NCBI GenBank assembly: GCA_946406115.1
Contig: OX291553.1
Coordinates: 9,057,001 to 9,121,000 of the forward strand
Direction of reading: 5' to 3'
Source of the DNA: Apoda limacodes
Lineage: Eukaryota; Arthropoda; Insecta; Lepidoptera; Limacodidae
DNA length: 64,000 nt
Of the stretch, positions 46,180 through 57,938 are shown piece after piece (the first letter of the stretch is position 1; every line of letters begins with the position of its first letter). The notes beneath the pieces were generated by a model. That model had not been told where the DNA came from. It ran no database searches and worked only from the letters and a program-made list of their open reading frames with translations. A program made the translations under genes and the position numbers.

Positions 46180-46506
46180 TTTAAATGCGCAAGTAACTGT
46201 CTCCGTTTGTCTGTCTATTACTTCTTCACGCTTAAACCGATCAAAATGAAATTTGGCATGTAGATAGTTTGAGTCCTGAGAAAGGGCAAACGTCAAGTGT
46301 GAGTCTGTTTTGTTTCTATAACTGAGGTGCTGCCGTTGAAATCCTACAGCGATAACCGAATTCCGGGCGGGCAACCGCCGGTCGGACATAGGCTACCTGA
46401 GAACGACAAGCGTAAGACAGTTTTTTTATATTATTGAAATGCTGCCGTTGAAATTCTACACCGATAAACTGAATTTAGGGTAAGTGAAACCGAGGACAAA
46501 AGCTAG
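46180..46506 (+). mobile_element. Helitron-like element with duplicated 3' half
   Basis: ATGAAATTTGGCATGTAGAT, then two successive 3' halves: GCTGCCGTTGAAATCCTAC with CGATAACCGAATTCCGGG, and GCTGCCGTTGAAATTCTAC with CGATAAACTGAATTTAGGG. The end is GGACAAAAGCTAG before T. The doubled half suggests template switching or recombination between copies. Confidence 0.6.
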
Positions 46507-46910
46507 TTCAAAATAAAGTGCTAAATCGTTTTAAGGTGTATTTAGATACACTTAAAAGATAAACTTTTAGACTCTATTTCCGCAAATTGCTAATTAACCG
46601 GTGATTATTACATCAAGTAATCAAAATGCGATGTACCTAGTTGGATTCACTGATTGGATGTAATCAACTCCAACCAACGAAGAGTTGCCAATAGTAATTA
46701 AAGAAACGAGAAAGATAATTGATTTTTTCTCTATTCTTTTATCTAAGAGATTAAAAATATCTTAAATGTTGTATACTTGATACATACAATGACTGCGGTT
46801 AAACCGCAGCGAATCGACCGCTCGATACGCAAATAGAAATTATATGCAACGTTTACACAAAACAGCTGCCATTCTGTATGGAGAACGATTCTCGTTGTGA
46901 TATTAACAGC

Positions 46911-47079
46911 GGGTCGATTCCGTAAAAAGATTGCTTACCTTTTTTGAAAGAAATAAGATACACATTGCGGTTTCGCGACAATCGATGGATTTCATACGTA
47001 ATTTCAAATGCGCAATGTATATCTTTTTTCTATGGATTTCAAACTAGAATTGTTAGCAATCATTTTACGGAATCGAGCC
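46911..47079. mobile_element. MITE with GGGTCGATTCCGTAAAA ends (copy 2)
   Basis: Starts GGGTCGATTCCGTAAAAAG and ends ATTTTACGGAATCGAGCC. The interior TAAGATACACATTGCGGTTT and CGCAATGTATATC are in the reverse order relative to 23451-23620, so it is inverted with respect to that copy. Confidence 0.75.
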
Positions 47080-47274
47080 TCGGGACGTCGTGATATTATG
47101 TGTATTGTGATCCTTTTAAAATGTAAGTAAGTAGCCTTACTAACCTTTTTGTTATATAAGGTACACATAAATACGACCTCCTAATGGTACATTCTACATT
47201 CCTGTTCCTTCGTTAGTGAGTAACTCCATCCATGGATTAAAAACCTATATATATGGTTAAAAGCATTTAGGAAA

Positions 47275-47490
47275 TGAACATTGTAATATAGAAGTTACTG
47301 AAATGAGCATTGTAGAAGTTACTGAAATGACCATTGTAGAAGTTACTGAAATGAGCATTGTAGAAGTTACTGAAATGAGCATTGTAGAAGCTACTGAAAT
47401 AAGCATTGTAGAAGCTACTGAAATGAGCATTGTAGAAGCTACTGAAATGAGCATTGTAGAAGTTACTGACATGAGCATTGTAGATTATAA
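47275..47490. repeat. 24-bp minisatellite, about nine copies
   Basis: The unit GAAATGAGCATTGTAGAAGT plus TACT is repeated about nine times with few substitutions. Because 24 is a multiple of three, open frames run through it on both strands (octapeptide MSIVEVTE on plus, MLISVTST on minus). The first unit carries a 5-bp insertion. I regard the frames as a by-product of the repeat, not genes. Confidence 0.9.
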
Positions 47491-47966
47491 ACATTTTTTA
47501 GAAACTTGATAGCGCTCCTGCTATTAGATATTATTTATTTCCTCTTTGTACAAAGCTAATTTTAAAAATGTACTACATTGAAATTATAACTAACACATAA
47601 TTAATTAATAACATAATATTTTTGAAATATGCTTTTTACGAAAAAAATATATATCTAATAGCGTATCTAGTTAGTTGCTGTTGGTATTTATAGGTTATTG
47701 AAGTCAATAAACAATCTCCAGATTCCTAAAGTCCTATTGCACGATAATAATAATATTATTACAAATCTGTGATCATACATCAATGTTTATTAGGTTCAGT
47801 TATCAGTATTTTAGTACTTATTTACTTACATAAATATACAAAAACAAAAAATACAACCAACTTTACAAGTTACGCGCAAAGAAAAGGGAAAACTTTTTGA
47901 CCTAATCTATTTTCTGTAAATTGGTTTACAGAAGCTTTATTTTAGAAAAATAAACATTTATTATAA

Positions 47967-48386
47967 TTATTTAACCTCTAAACTAAATTTTACATTTTCT
48001 TTATTTCTTGTAACATCCATCTTCCTTTGTGTGCTGTCAAGATAAATTGCTCCAAAGAATGGTATCGTCCCAAAAACCTCATTCGATATCACCGGGTGAA
48101 ATGGAAGGTGTCCACCTATAAAATATTTATTGTCAGACACACCCCTATAAAGGGAGTAGTCGACACTTCGACCAGAGTAGGTCAAAGCCCTAATTTAGGG
48201 GCACCGTTCCTATTTCAATTCGTGCGGACTAAGACGCAATCGATTTTGAAACGTATTAGGTGTTCTATATTTAGAGACAACCCTGAAAGTTCTTTTTATA
48301 CTGGTTCTTGTTGGTCAATTGGTAACATTTGTCACGGTAAACGAGACAGTATATTGCGTTACTTTGGCCTCACTCGGGGTGGATAG
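47967..48386 (-). other. Unassigned coding-like segment
   Basis: On the minus strand 48185-47967 reads LTYSGRSVDYSLYRGVSDNK and FHPVISNEVFGTIPFFGAIY, ending FSLEVK and a stop. An AG at the start (GCCCCTAAATTAG) could be an acceptor. Upstream on the same strand STPSEAKVTQYTVSFTVTNV is followed by a stop. The composition is protein-like but I recognise no family. It could be a terminal exon or a decayed gene. Confidence 0.25.
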
Positions 48387-48399
48387 TAGGTAGTCGTTC

Positions 48400-51300
48400 C
48401 ACAATGGACGGAAATGATCAATCAGACACCCTCACGGTGCGAGGTCCACGAGCTGTAATGACTGTCGCCCACCGATTTTGATACGTATCAAAGGTGAAGG
48501 GGCAATATAATAATAATAATAGTTGTGATAGGAGTAAATGGACACGGGTTCATCTTATTACTTACGTCATTTTCCTGTCCGGTCATATTGTGCCTATACC
48601 AACGTAAGCTTAATCCCATTATGATATTCTATATCTTCTTTGTTTGTTGGCTGAGTACTTGATGGCTCTTTTTACATGTCGGTCGTCGTAACGGAGCTAC
48701 ACGGACGGAGGGTAACGTAGGCTACTTTTGACGTGAATTTGATTGAACGTCTTTAAACGGCAGATTAGGTACTTTTAGCGGCTTAGATCGCAGAAATAAA
48801 AGAGATATGGCAGGTGAGTTAAAGCAACTTAAACTTAGTTATTCCGCCTTGCCAAAACAAGATACCCATGTGTCGTCTTTTGAGACCAGGGAAAAAGACT
48901 GCAAATGCAACACAGGTCATTTGTGACTGAACACCCGCACTTACATCTGCAGAGATAAGTCGTCGCTTTCGATTGGCGAAAATAATAAAATCAGACCAGG
49001 GGGTTTATGGAAATTCATTAAACAAACCGCTGCGCGCTGGCGGCTGTAGTCCAAAGCATAGCATTATCTAATGGTGCGGAACTCTAGGTGCGCGAGACCG
49101 ACTCTGAATTAGCCGGTTTATTTTTAATAGCTTCTGCTAGCGGCTTCGCCCGCCCTAAATTTCGTTTTTGGCGTAGGTTCTTACGGCAACTCCTTAATAA
49201 TAGAAAAAAAAGACAAACAAATCAAATGTCTGTGAAGTTAGCACCCCAATTCGCAGCACCACCGAATTTAGGGTGAGTTCTGGGTCCTTTTACAATAGTT
49301 CTAGAGTTCCCGATTGAGTGCAATGATAGTAAGATACTGCCGGGGGGCTGAATTTAAAAAAAAAAATGGGGTGCTAACTTCATTCCGCAAATATACGTAT
49401 GATAATATACTTAAGTAAATATTTGACAACTTGACTAGCGCTGCATTATATATTTATCCATTAGAAGCTTCTTCGTGCGACATCTAAAAAATAAAGTTTT
49501 TTTCAATTATTGTTAGCAGAAATATAGGTATCTAAATACTCTCGGGACACCTCTTTAGAGACTGATTTCCCAAAACGTTAAAAAGTCGCTTAAAGATTTG
49601 CCTTAAAAAATATCGGATTTCCCATAGAAACTTTACCCTGAAAAACGGTAAAATAGGTAATTTTTTATTTAAACCAAAAGGCCTTTTTTTAAGAACACAG
49701 CTATTATGAATGTGATGAATCCTCTGAAGCAGCTACCGATTTATTTCAAGCGGATAGCAGTTAGTGTCTTACTTCATAAACTCGGCCATAAGCGTTACTA
49801 ATTAATTGGTGTAGCCACATATAGTTTGTAGGTAGGCAGCATTAACTATTGTTTCTAGTTACGGTGGAAGGTCATAGAATGTTCATTGCCCACGGCCTCT
49901 CGTGAAGGTTGATCATTTCGATAATGGAAACCAGCCAAATTCCAGTTTGACCCATGTGAAGGTCTGCTTAGGTGCCCTTTGTTCTTAACAACCGACATTT
50001 TATATTATAGTGTTGTTCTTTAAGTTTATTGCCCTACTAAACAGTTTGCCGAGACTGTTTGGATTGTAATAGTACATTACTGTCGAGGCCATGAAACTAA
50101 GCCTTTGCTGGATATGTAGAGTTTGAAGGACGAACCGTGAGGTGAGTTCATCAATAATACGAATCCAGCAATGGCCTCAAACCTGAGACTTTTAAAAGAA
50201 CTGTACTCAGAAACGCAAATCAAGAAAATAGTGTGTTGGAATTCGCGGTCTAGGGCGTGGAAGGAGAAGGCAAGGTCATAGAGCTGACCGGAACCAGCAC
50301 CCTCGATCCAGCGGAAGGGTGGATATTGTACTTGGTGTGTGATATACTTACAAGAAAGAAAAGACACTGCTTCAATTTTGGTGGTCTGCATGCATTATTA
50401 TAACTGTTGTGTTTCTTCATTGATGGTATTGATTGGTAGTTACTGGGTCACTAGGTATAAGGTTAAAGTTGCTAGGCTATATAAATATACCGGCTATTTT
50501 TTAACAGAGCTGCTATGGAGGGGCGGTGGGCTCAGCCTCAACTGTCTTGTGATTCGGTAGCTTCTAAACGACAATCTGGATACGACAATGTTTCAAATTA
50601 AATGTGAACACTTTTCCAATATTTTCCTTTTTTGAATTTTTGAATTTGAAATATTTTAAAACTTTTCAGACGGCTTTGATAATTTTTTCTGATTTTTAAA
50701 TTGCTTTGTGAACTTATCTGCCTAACTTAAGTAAGTTAAAACTTTAACTGTTTTGATTTTGACAAATTCACGAAAAATGTCTTTTACACTTTGCCAGCTA
50801 CAAATCGAAAAAAATACTTAAAATTAAATTAATTTTTCTTCATTGATAACTTGCCTAGATTAATTACTTTGATTTGGTCGAAATGTCCTTACCGGATGAT
50901 TTAATAATACAAAAGAGTATTAAATAACTGGTTAACTAATTTCCGGCGAGGCACTATGATAAATGTTATTATTTAGCTTACCAATTATGTATGAAGGCGC
51001 TACAATAGATGTGTATGGTCGCACATTCGTAAGTGCAACGAATTTTTTATATTTAAGGCATCTGAAAAGGTAACTTGGTAATGTTTCAGTTCGACCTATG
51101 TTTGAAGGCGCCACAATAGACTTGTGTTGACGTACAATCCTATGAGTACCATCATTATTACCATTTCAGGCAACTGTAAAGATAAGTTTGTCCAGTAACA
51201 ATATCTCGTTCAGTTTAGAATCGGCAAGTGTTAGCTCATCGAACACAAAAACAAGGTCACGCCTGTCGTCCGTGGATCGTCCGCAGGCGAGCTCCAACCA

Positions 51301-51630
51301 AGTAGGTTTTGTTTTGTCATTGCCAAATTACAATGACATTTTGTCGCTGTGTAAAAAGTAAATCCGCTCGCTTCCACACTTTGTTTTATTTTATTTGTGT
51401 AATAAATGCCGTCTGATCTTTTTTACTTATTTAGGTCAATCTGGAACCCTTGGAGAGGAGTGTGTGTGTTATTACATCAGAATGGGAAAATATATCAAAA
51501 TATAATTCAAGAATTTGGGATACAAATGATCATGAATTTTTTTTAATAATTTCAATCGTATACAATATTTCTTTTAAAATGGAAACGAATAAATCTGGTT
51601 TTTAATAAAATCTACAATACATTACCAAAT
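48400..51630. other. Non-coding stretch with small repeats
   Basis: Holds a reversed Helitron-like 3' piece at about 49130-49195 (CGCCCGCCCTAAATTTCG) and an inverted pair TGAAGTTAGCACCCCA (49233-49248) with TGGGGTGCTAACTTCA (49367-49382), probably the ends of a 150-bp MITE. Around 50100-50340 there is a moderately GC-rich patch with broken coding-like frames on both strands that I cannot assign. The rest shows nothing. Confidence 0.35.
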
Positions 51631-51637
51631 CTGACTA

Positions 51638-51802
51638 GGGACCTTATTGGAACAGTCTCGAGCCATTCGGACTATGGAATTCGAGAGAAAAACGCATGGA
51701 AGTATGAATTACCTCTCGAAACCCGTAAATGTACTTGCATACATTTTCTCTGGAATTCCAGAGTTCGAATAGCTCGAGACTGCTCCCAATAAGGTCCCAG
51801 GT
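51638..51802. mobile_element. Palindromic MITE, GGGACCTTATTGG family
   Basis: The left CTAGGGACCTTATTGGAACA and GTCTCGAGCCATTCGGAC pair with the right GTTCGAATAGCTCGAGAC and TGCTCCCAATAAGGTCCCAG. The TGGAATTC segments also pair. About 165 bp with arms of about 50 bp. A relative is at 36890-37045. Confidence 0.7.
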
Positions 51803-52348
51803 TTAGGTAGAGAACGTTATCGCCTTTCGTATTAAAATTGTAGCTTTAGGTTTGGTTGCTCCATGAAAGAAATGTATGTGTATTCTTAGTGGTTATTCTT
51901 TGGTATCCGAATAATAGAAGAATTCCCTCGCGTCGATATTTCATCGCGATAACCGAATTCCGTGCGAAACTGTATGAAAACGTGGAATTCGTTCATACAC
52001 AAATGAAAGGCTCGAATTGCCTTTAAAATTTCTAATAAAGAAATAATTAAGTTAAACGAGACATTTAAATGAAAGTGTGCTTGCTTTCTCTATGCACATT
52101 TTCACTAGACCTATGTTTTTAATTATCACATTTTTGATCATTAGACGTTGGTACGGTTGCAAATTTGATGCTCTTGAGATTTATGAGAAGTTTAATATGA
52201 AATTTATTCAATTTTATGTGTGTAATTATATATGTATGACACATTATTGCGTTTGTATCTTCGTATTATTGTGCTTCTGAACATCCTTCCAAGTCAGAAA
52301 TGACTGCGGAATCAAGATCATTTTAAAATTATTAATTTATTGTTAATC

Positions 52349-52622
52349 ATTTCACTTTAGAACCGAAATGGTCTCGTACAGTCCGGTTTCAGAGAAACTT
52401 CCTCCCGCGAACGCTTGGGTTATGGAATGAGTTCCCTGCCAAGGTTTTCTCTAAGGACTACAGCATGGGGTTCTTCAAGAAAGAAGTTATTGGCATTTTG
52501 AAGGGTCCGCAACGCGCGAGTGATACTCCTGGTATTACAAGCGTCCTTAGGCTACGGTGAACGCTTACTTTCAGAGCGAACCGTATGCTTGTTTGCCACC
52601 TGATTGGTATATAAAAAAAAAA
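52349..52622 (+). mobile_element. CR1-like LINE 3' end
   Basis: CTTTAGAACCGAAATGGTCT, TCAGAGAAACTTCCTCCCGC, a LWNEFPAKVFSKDYSMGFF-type reading and the tail CCACCTGATTGGTATATAAA. Truncated at the 5' side, same orientation as the other plus-strand copies. Confidence 0.8.
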
Positions 52623-53035
52623 CTGTCTCGGGATTTTGTATTTAACAGAACAAAATATCTATACTTTATTAACTTTTTTTTTGCCATTGACTATAATCAC
52701 TATAAGTTCTTTTTTATCTTGTGAATCGTTTTTCATTTCGTAAACATTTTTGAAAATAAAAATTGATGATCTATATTCACTCACAATATTGCTTTATCTG
52801 GCCGGATAAATCCCTGTTTATTGTTATCATCCACAAAGGTCACAAATTTTAGTAGCACAATATGCTTGGGTCAGGTCGTCAGGCGCGGCCCTCGCTCAGC
52901 TCAGACGTTTATGGTTCGGGGCGAGATGAATTATAGCACAGAGTCGCGAAGAGAAAATGACAAACAATATCTATAGTAGGATAAGAAGTAAGGAAAGTTA
53001 GTATTTTTATGGGTCGACATAAAAAGCATAGGCAT

Positions 53036-53112
53036 AAAGGCATAGACTACGGTGACCGCTTAGCATCAGGTTGACCGTAGGGTTGTTTGCCACCTTAGTG
53101 GTATAAAAAAAA
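53036..53112 (+). mobile_element. CR1-like LINE extreme 3' end
   Basis: Only the last 75 bp: CATAGACTACGGTGACCGCT, GTTTGCCACCTTAGTGGTAT and an A-run. Confidence 0.75.
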
Positions 53113-53729
53113 ACCTCTTTGCCTAAGGAAATGAGAAATAGGCCATGTGTATAATATAATGTGGAATGTGCTCGCTAAAATGTTTCTTGAATTTTATGCG
53201 ATTCATAGTTTTTATTTTTTATTTAGAATTGGGTTTTAATTCTTATAAATATAAAAAAAAAAAACTGGTTAGAACTATAAGTGGGTCGCTGTATTCTCCT
53301 GCGGCTCTTTCCTCCCCTCCTAATCGTTGTCGTGTCACGGCAGCTGGCTTTACGCCTCCCATTGTGAGCGTAGGAAGCAATCTAATTGCCCCCATTGTGC
53401 TGAAAGGAAGTGGTTTAGGTGTGAATTAACTCACAGCTTACAAGAAGTTACAAGGGAGAACTATCAGGTTCTGTATAATAACTTTAGTCAATATATCTAA
53501 ATAAAAACACTGATCTTGACTGAAATTACTGACAAATATAGCTCCTTCATTCCGTAAGTTAAATTTATAGGGGTCTAAAGTGATTATGACTTACATTACT
53601 GGTTTACATCGTTAGTTTACTATTTGTTGATTCAAAAACATTAAGCAAACGAGCAATGATTATATTATCACTTCGGTACGTACCATTATGATTATTGCTG
53701 ATTTAAATTATGAGAAGATTAGAACTCTA

Positions 53730-53975
53730 GATCGTACAGTGCGGAGAAACTTCCTCCCGCGAACGCTTGGGTTGTGGACTGAGCTCCCTGCCAAGGTTTT
53801 GTCTAGTACTACAGTATGGGGTTCTTCAAGAAAGAAGTTATTGGATTTCTGAAGGGTGGGCAACGCACGAGTGGATACCCTTGGTGTTACAAGCGTCCAT
53901 AGGCCACGGTGACCGCTTACCATCAGGCGGACCGAGTGCTAGTTTGCCACTTTAGTGGATAAAAAAAAAAAAACT
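53730..53975 (+). mobile_element. CR1-like LINE 3' end
   Basis: GAGAAACTTCCTCCCGCGAA, CTGAGCTCCCTGCCAAGG, GGGTTCTTCAAGAAAGAAGT, GCGGACCGAGTGCTAGTTTG and the tail CCACTTTAGTGGATAAAAA. Small internal deletions relative to the longer copy. Confidence 0.8.
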
Positions 53976-53979
53976 CAAA

Positions 53980-54950
53980 CCTTTTTACTTAGCAACTTAC
54001 ACTAGACATGTAGCTTCTTTCTTCAACACAGGTAGCTAAGCAAGGATTTTCTAAAATTCTTCCCAGTTAGTGCTGAAAGAGAGAAGCGATATTTGTGTAG
54101 GAAAAATGATTAAATGACATAGGTACACTACCAATACCTTGTTGTTATGATTTTAGCATTTACCTCATAAATTATAGTACAAGTTTTCCCATCTAAACCT
54201 TCATCTGAAATATTCCTGAGACCTAAATAAAAACATAAATAAATCCAGTTAGTATATCAACAGAGAAAATCGGGCACATAAAGACAGACAGACTCGAAGG
54301 GTAACTTATGTAGTAAGAAGTAATGTTTATTGATTTAACTAAAGCTTCAGAGGTAGACAATCAGTGTCCTTTCTTTTCCTTTTCCTACATTCTGTGTCTT
54401 CCTACTGCTGTATTACGTGGGGAAATCCACACCCTGGGGAAAACCCTATGCAGTGCACGACAGGTGTGGTTCTGATTACGTTAGTTACTCACCTGTGTTA
54501 TTTATTTGTTATTTCTTTTTAAAAATCTGTATTAAACCAGCATCCTTCGAAGCAATAAAATGTTTATCAACTCACGTGGCCGAGTTAGATTTGCATGGAA
54601 TGAGTTGAAACAATATCGTCTTTATGACTTGAAACCACGTTATTGTTTACTCGCTCACTGCATCAACTGCATGAACAAGTTGTTTAATGACCTCTATTGT
54701 ATATAGTCAATACCTAACGCGCATCCATGCTTACCTAAATATAAGGTGAAAACGGATCGCAATTTGTTTGTCTTGCATCTGCCATTTCGAAAGTCATTCG
54801 CCATTTATGAAAAAAAATTGGTCTTTTTATCACGTTTTTATTAGATAAACCTGTTACTAACTAACTATTTATATAAACAAATGGCAACTTTTAATTGTAT
54901 CGTTCTGAAACTTTGCGAATGTATGTAATACTAATGACAATACAATAATA
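53980..54950. other. Non-coding stretch
   Basis: No gene, RNA or repeat recognised. Confidence 0.35.
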
Positions 54951-54958
54951 TGTTTTTA

Positions 54959-55035
54959 TCTCCCTGAAGTTGAATGCTAAAAAAAATTTGTCTTGTATCT
55001 TCGCTGCAAATCTTTAGCATTCAACTTCAAGGAGA
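54959..55035. repeat. Near-perfect 23-bp stem hairpin (possible small-RNA precursor or micro-MITE)
   Basis: The 5' arm TCTCCCTGAAGTTGAATGC plus TAAA (54959-54981) and the 3' arm (55013-55035) are reverse complements with a single mismatch at 54964. The loop is 31 nt. The total of 77 nt is in the size range of insect pre-miRNA hairpins, although the nearly perfect stem is also what a tiny foldback element would give. Confidence 0.5.
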
Positions 55036-55578
55036 AAAAAACACTTAGCTCAATGGTCCATGTGCTTTGCGTAAAGTTTATTTTTTTGTGGGGTTTTGAA
55101 GGCGGTTTAATTATTTTTTAACTATATATCATGATTTTTTTTTATAATTGAAACGAATTAATGATGTTACACACGGACATACACCCTCACACATACATTC
55201 ACACACGGTAAAACACGCATATTAATAAATGTTAAAATAAACTGCTAACTCCCATTATGTGTGAGATAAGGGTCGAACAATAACATGCTCGTTTTATATC
55301 CTATCTGTTTTGTATTTCCTCATCTGTCGAGTGTTGACCGTGGTCTGTGGACAGATGTTGGTTTGGGCCAATCGGCGGGGGTCTCCCTACAGCTGCGTAC
55401 ACAGAGTTCTGATTCTGAACCATGTTGCGCTCGCGTGGGCTCAGCCGAGTAGCGCCAGCGCCTATTATTCCTGTGGTAGCATAGAGCCAGATGCAGTTTG
55501 TTGACGCTTCTCTTAACAAATTTTTATGTGATTCGTTTTTCTGTTGCGGCTGGCTTACGTACATTTAGTGATTAAAGA

Positions 55579-55957
55579 TAAGTAAATTTTAACTTAATCT
55601 TAAATAAATGATGAGGACTTCGGCGTTCGCATTTCAATTGTGTAAGGATTTAAAACATGGCACAAAATGGTCGACCAAATACGCATCGAATTAAATTCCG
55701 TCATAAGTTGCATTTTAAATTAGGTAAATGATTAAACACACGTTAACACTTTTAAAGTTCCACAGACAGTTATGAGACCTATTTTTATCTTCATTATTTC
55801 ATCATTTACCTCATTTAACATGCAACTTATGACGAAATTCAATACGATGCGTATTTGGTCGTCCATTTTGTGCGGTTTACTAAATCATAACAAAATTCAA
55901 GTCCGAACGCCCAAGCCCTCATTATTTACTTAGAATTAAGTTAAAATTTACTTTACT
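55579..55957. mobile_element. Foldback element with about 150-bp arms
   Basis: The left arm holds TAAGTAAATTTTAACTTAAT, AATGATGAGGACTTCGGCGT, CGACCAAATACGCATCG and GTCATAAGTTGCATTTTAAA. The right arm holds their inverted copies (ATGCAACTTATGACG, GATGCGTATTTGGTCG, GAACGCCCAAGCCCTCATTA, ATTAAGTTAAAATTTACTT). Arms are roughly 80-90% alike by eye. No coding capacity. Confidence 0.75.
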
Positions 55958-55959
55958 AC

Positions 55960-57400
55960 TAAATGCATGTAAACCAGTCATTATTGAGAGTTATTAAGTC
56001 TTGGATTGAAGTGTTGGCTCTTTGTTGCTGTTCCCCCATTGTTACATATCAACATATTGTTGATTTATAGTTAAAAAAAATACTTTTTTACCAATAGGCT
56101 GTCTACAAATGGCAAAGACAAAGTCAAAGCCTCAGGGAGTTTTTTTGTGGTAATTTATTGTTTAAAGGTGGTAATAATCTCTGCCCGGAACTTCGTTCGC
56201 GTGGACTTTTGCATTTTCATACCCTATTTTTTACTTACTTGCCTTATTCTGTAAACTTAAAATCAAGAAAGCTATGATTTAGCCTTAAAACATAAAACAG
56301 CAAAATTCACAATCAGACAAAAACAGAGAGATTGTACTTTTTTAGTAAAAAATATATTACTAATTACAATTCGTAATAATAACGTTCGTAATAATAATGA
56401 AATCGATTTACGAGTTGAAATAAGACAAAATATATGTATGTCGAGGAAGCCAATGAAGTAGAATCGAGCTCCGGTAAATAGGTTGAATAGGCTTAGATAT
56501 TTATTAAATTAGCTTCCCTGGACACCTACTGCGACTGACTGTTGTTAAATTAATCGACCTTGTTAGTTATAGGGGCTCATATTTTTGATTGTATTGCCAG
56601 ATAATTATCTCTTATTTCTTTGAACATTCCGTATTTTTACTAGTAGGTAGGAAACTATTATTTAAAAAGAAGTTGTAAATTTAGGGTGTGCATAGCGAAT
56701 CTATTCTTTTCATTTAACATACTGTAGATAAATAATCTCGCCCTTACTACTACATTTTACTTCTTTGGTTGTAGGAAACACAAGGGTTTTTTTCTTAAAG
56801 CAAAACAAATTCTTTGCACACTCATACATGAGCTATGCTGTTCCTTCTCATTGCATGAAAAGATAAATCCTGTATTCTTAATTTTCACCAATTTGTCTCA
56901 TATAAAGACGATACAAAAATATGGCAACCCTAATGTCGAACGTCATTTTTTTCGTAATGAGGTTTTTGGCTTGTTGACATTGCTGTCAGAACAGTTTCAC
57001 CATCTTGGATTGTTGGATGTGAGTTTTTATTTAGAAATATACTTGCTCTTAGTAGGAATGATCTCATGCATATTAGCTTTGATGCGTTTGCTTAATTGTT
57101 TTTTTTTTAAATCGTATGGTTTTGTAGTGTTTAATCAGGGTTTATTTCGTTGAACTATAACGCAAATTAATGAAATAGCGGTGAAATAGCCGAAACTTCG
57201 GGAAAAAGGTATCTTGCCAAATGACGCGTTTAATCCCGTTTTATTATATTTAAATGAGTAATGGAACGCGTAAATTTAAAAACTTAGTCTATCTATACTT
57301 AATTGTAATATGTATGTTTTGTATTTGTAGTTTATATTAATTAAATATTATGTGTAACATGAACAGGAAGTCATGGAAGTCTATTAAGGACGCCTACGTC
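55960..57400. other. Non-coding stretch
   Basis: An open frame at 56851-57153 has no recognisable protein features and a composition like its surroundings. Nothing else seen. Confidence 0.35.
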
Positions 57401-57424
57401 TCGAGATGAGCGAACTAAGGGCTA

Positions 57425-57938
57425 TGATAAATGGTATGGAGTACTGCTGCCATCTCTGGGCGGGTGCACTCGGCTTGCTTGGCCCTTTTGACTCAGTTCA
57501 ACGACGGGTTCTGAGATTTCTCGGCGCACCCAAACTCACTTGCCGGAAAGTGCAAAGTCTCTTAGGGGTCGCCCTTAGTCTGAGGAGAAACTAAGGGCGA
57601 CCCCTAAGAGACTTTGCCTCCCTCTGTGTTCTACAATCTCTCCGCTTGTACAATGGGATGTGTATTTAAGAATGATTCGAAATGATGCCCACCGCTACTT
57701 TCTACCATCGCACCGCTCGCCATCGGCAGAGAATTTATTCTCACACTTTAGAACCGAAATGGCCGCGTACGGTTTCAGAGAAACTTCCTCCCGCGAACGC
57801 TTGGGTTGTGGAATGAGCTACAGTATGAGGATCTTCAAGAAAAAAGTTATTAGATTTTTGAAGCGTCCATAGGCTACGGTAACCGCCTATCATCAGGCGG
57901 ACCGATTGCTTGCTTGCCACCTTAGTGGTACAAAAAAA
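57425..57938 (+). mobile_element. CR1-like LINE 3' part with an internal inverted duplication
   Basis: GGTATGGAGTACTGCTGCCA and CATCTCTGGGCGGGTGCACT (MEYCCHLWAGAL) start the homology, with FDSVQRRVLRFLGAPKLTC. The element continues past a palindrome (57552-57617) to ATGATGCCCACCGCTACTT and the tail TTGCCACCTTAGTGGTAC. Several deletions are present near 57810-57860. Confidence 0.8.
57552..57617. repeat. Perfect 28-bp inverted repeat inside the CR1-like copy
   Basis: GCAAAGTCTCTTAGGGGTCG plus CCCTTAGT (57552-57579), a 10-nt spacer, then the exact reverse complement (57590-57617). The related full copy has only CTTAAGTCTGAGGAGAGACATT-type sequence here, with no palindrome, so the inverted duplication arose in this copy. 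Confidence 0.85.

Noticed and set aside
47257..47509. Overlapping open frames MSIVEVTE-repeat (+) and MLISVTST-repeat (-)
   Set aside because: They are translations of a 24-bp minisatellite on both strands; the frame is kept only because the unit is a multiple of three.
48027..48386. Plus-strand 119-residue frame
   Set aside because: No recognisable domain, no conserved motif, and it competes with a more protein-like frame on the opposite strand.
55301..55564. Opposing 87- and 64-residue frames near 55.3-55.6 kb
   Set aside because: No domain or splice context recognised; may be a repeat fragment. Not enough evidence to call a gene.
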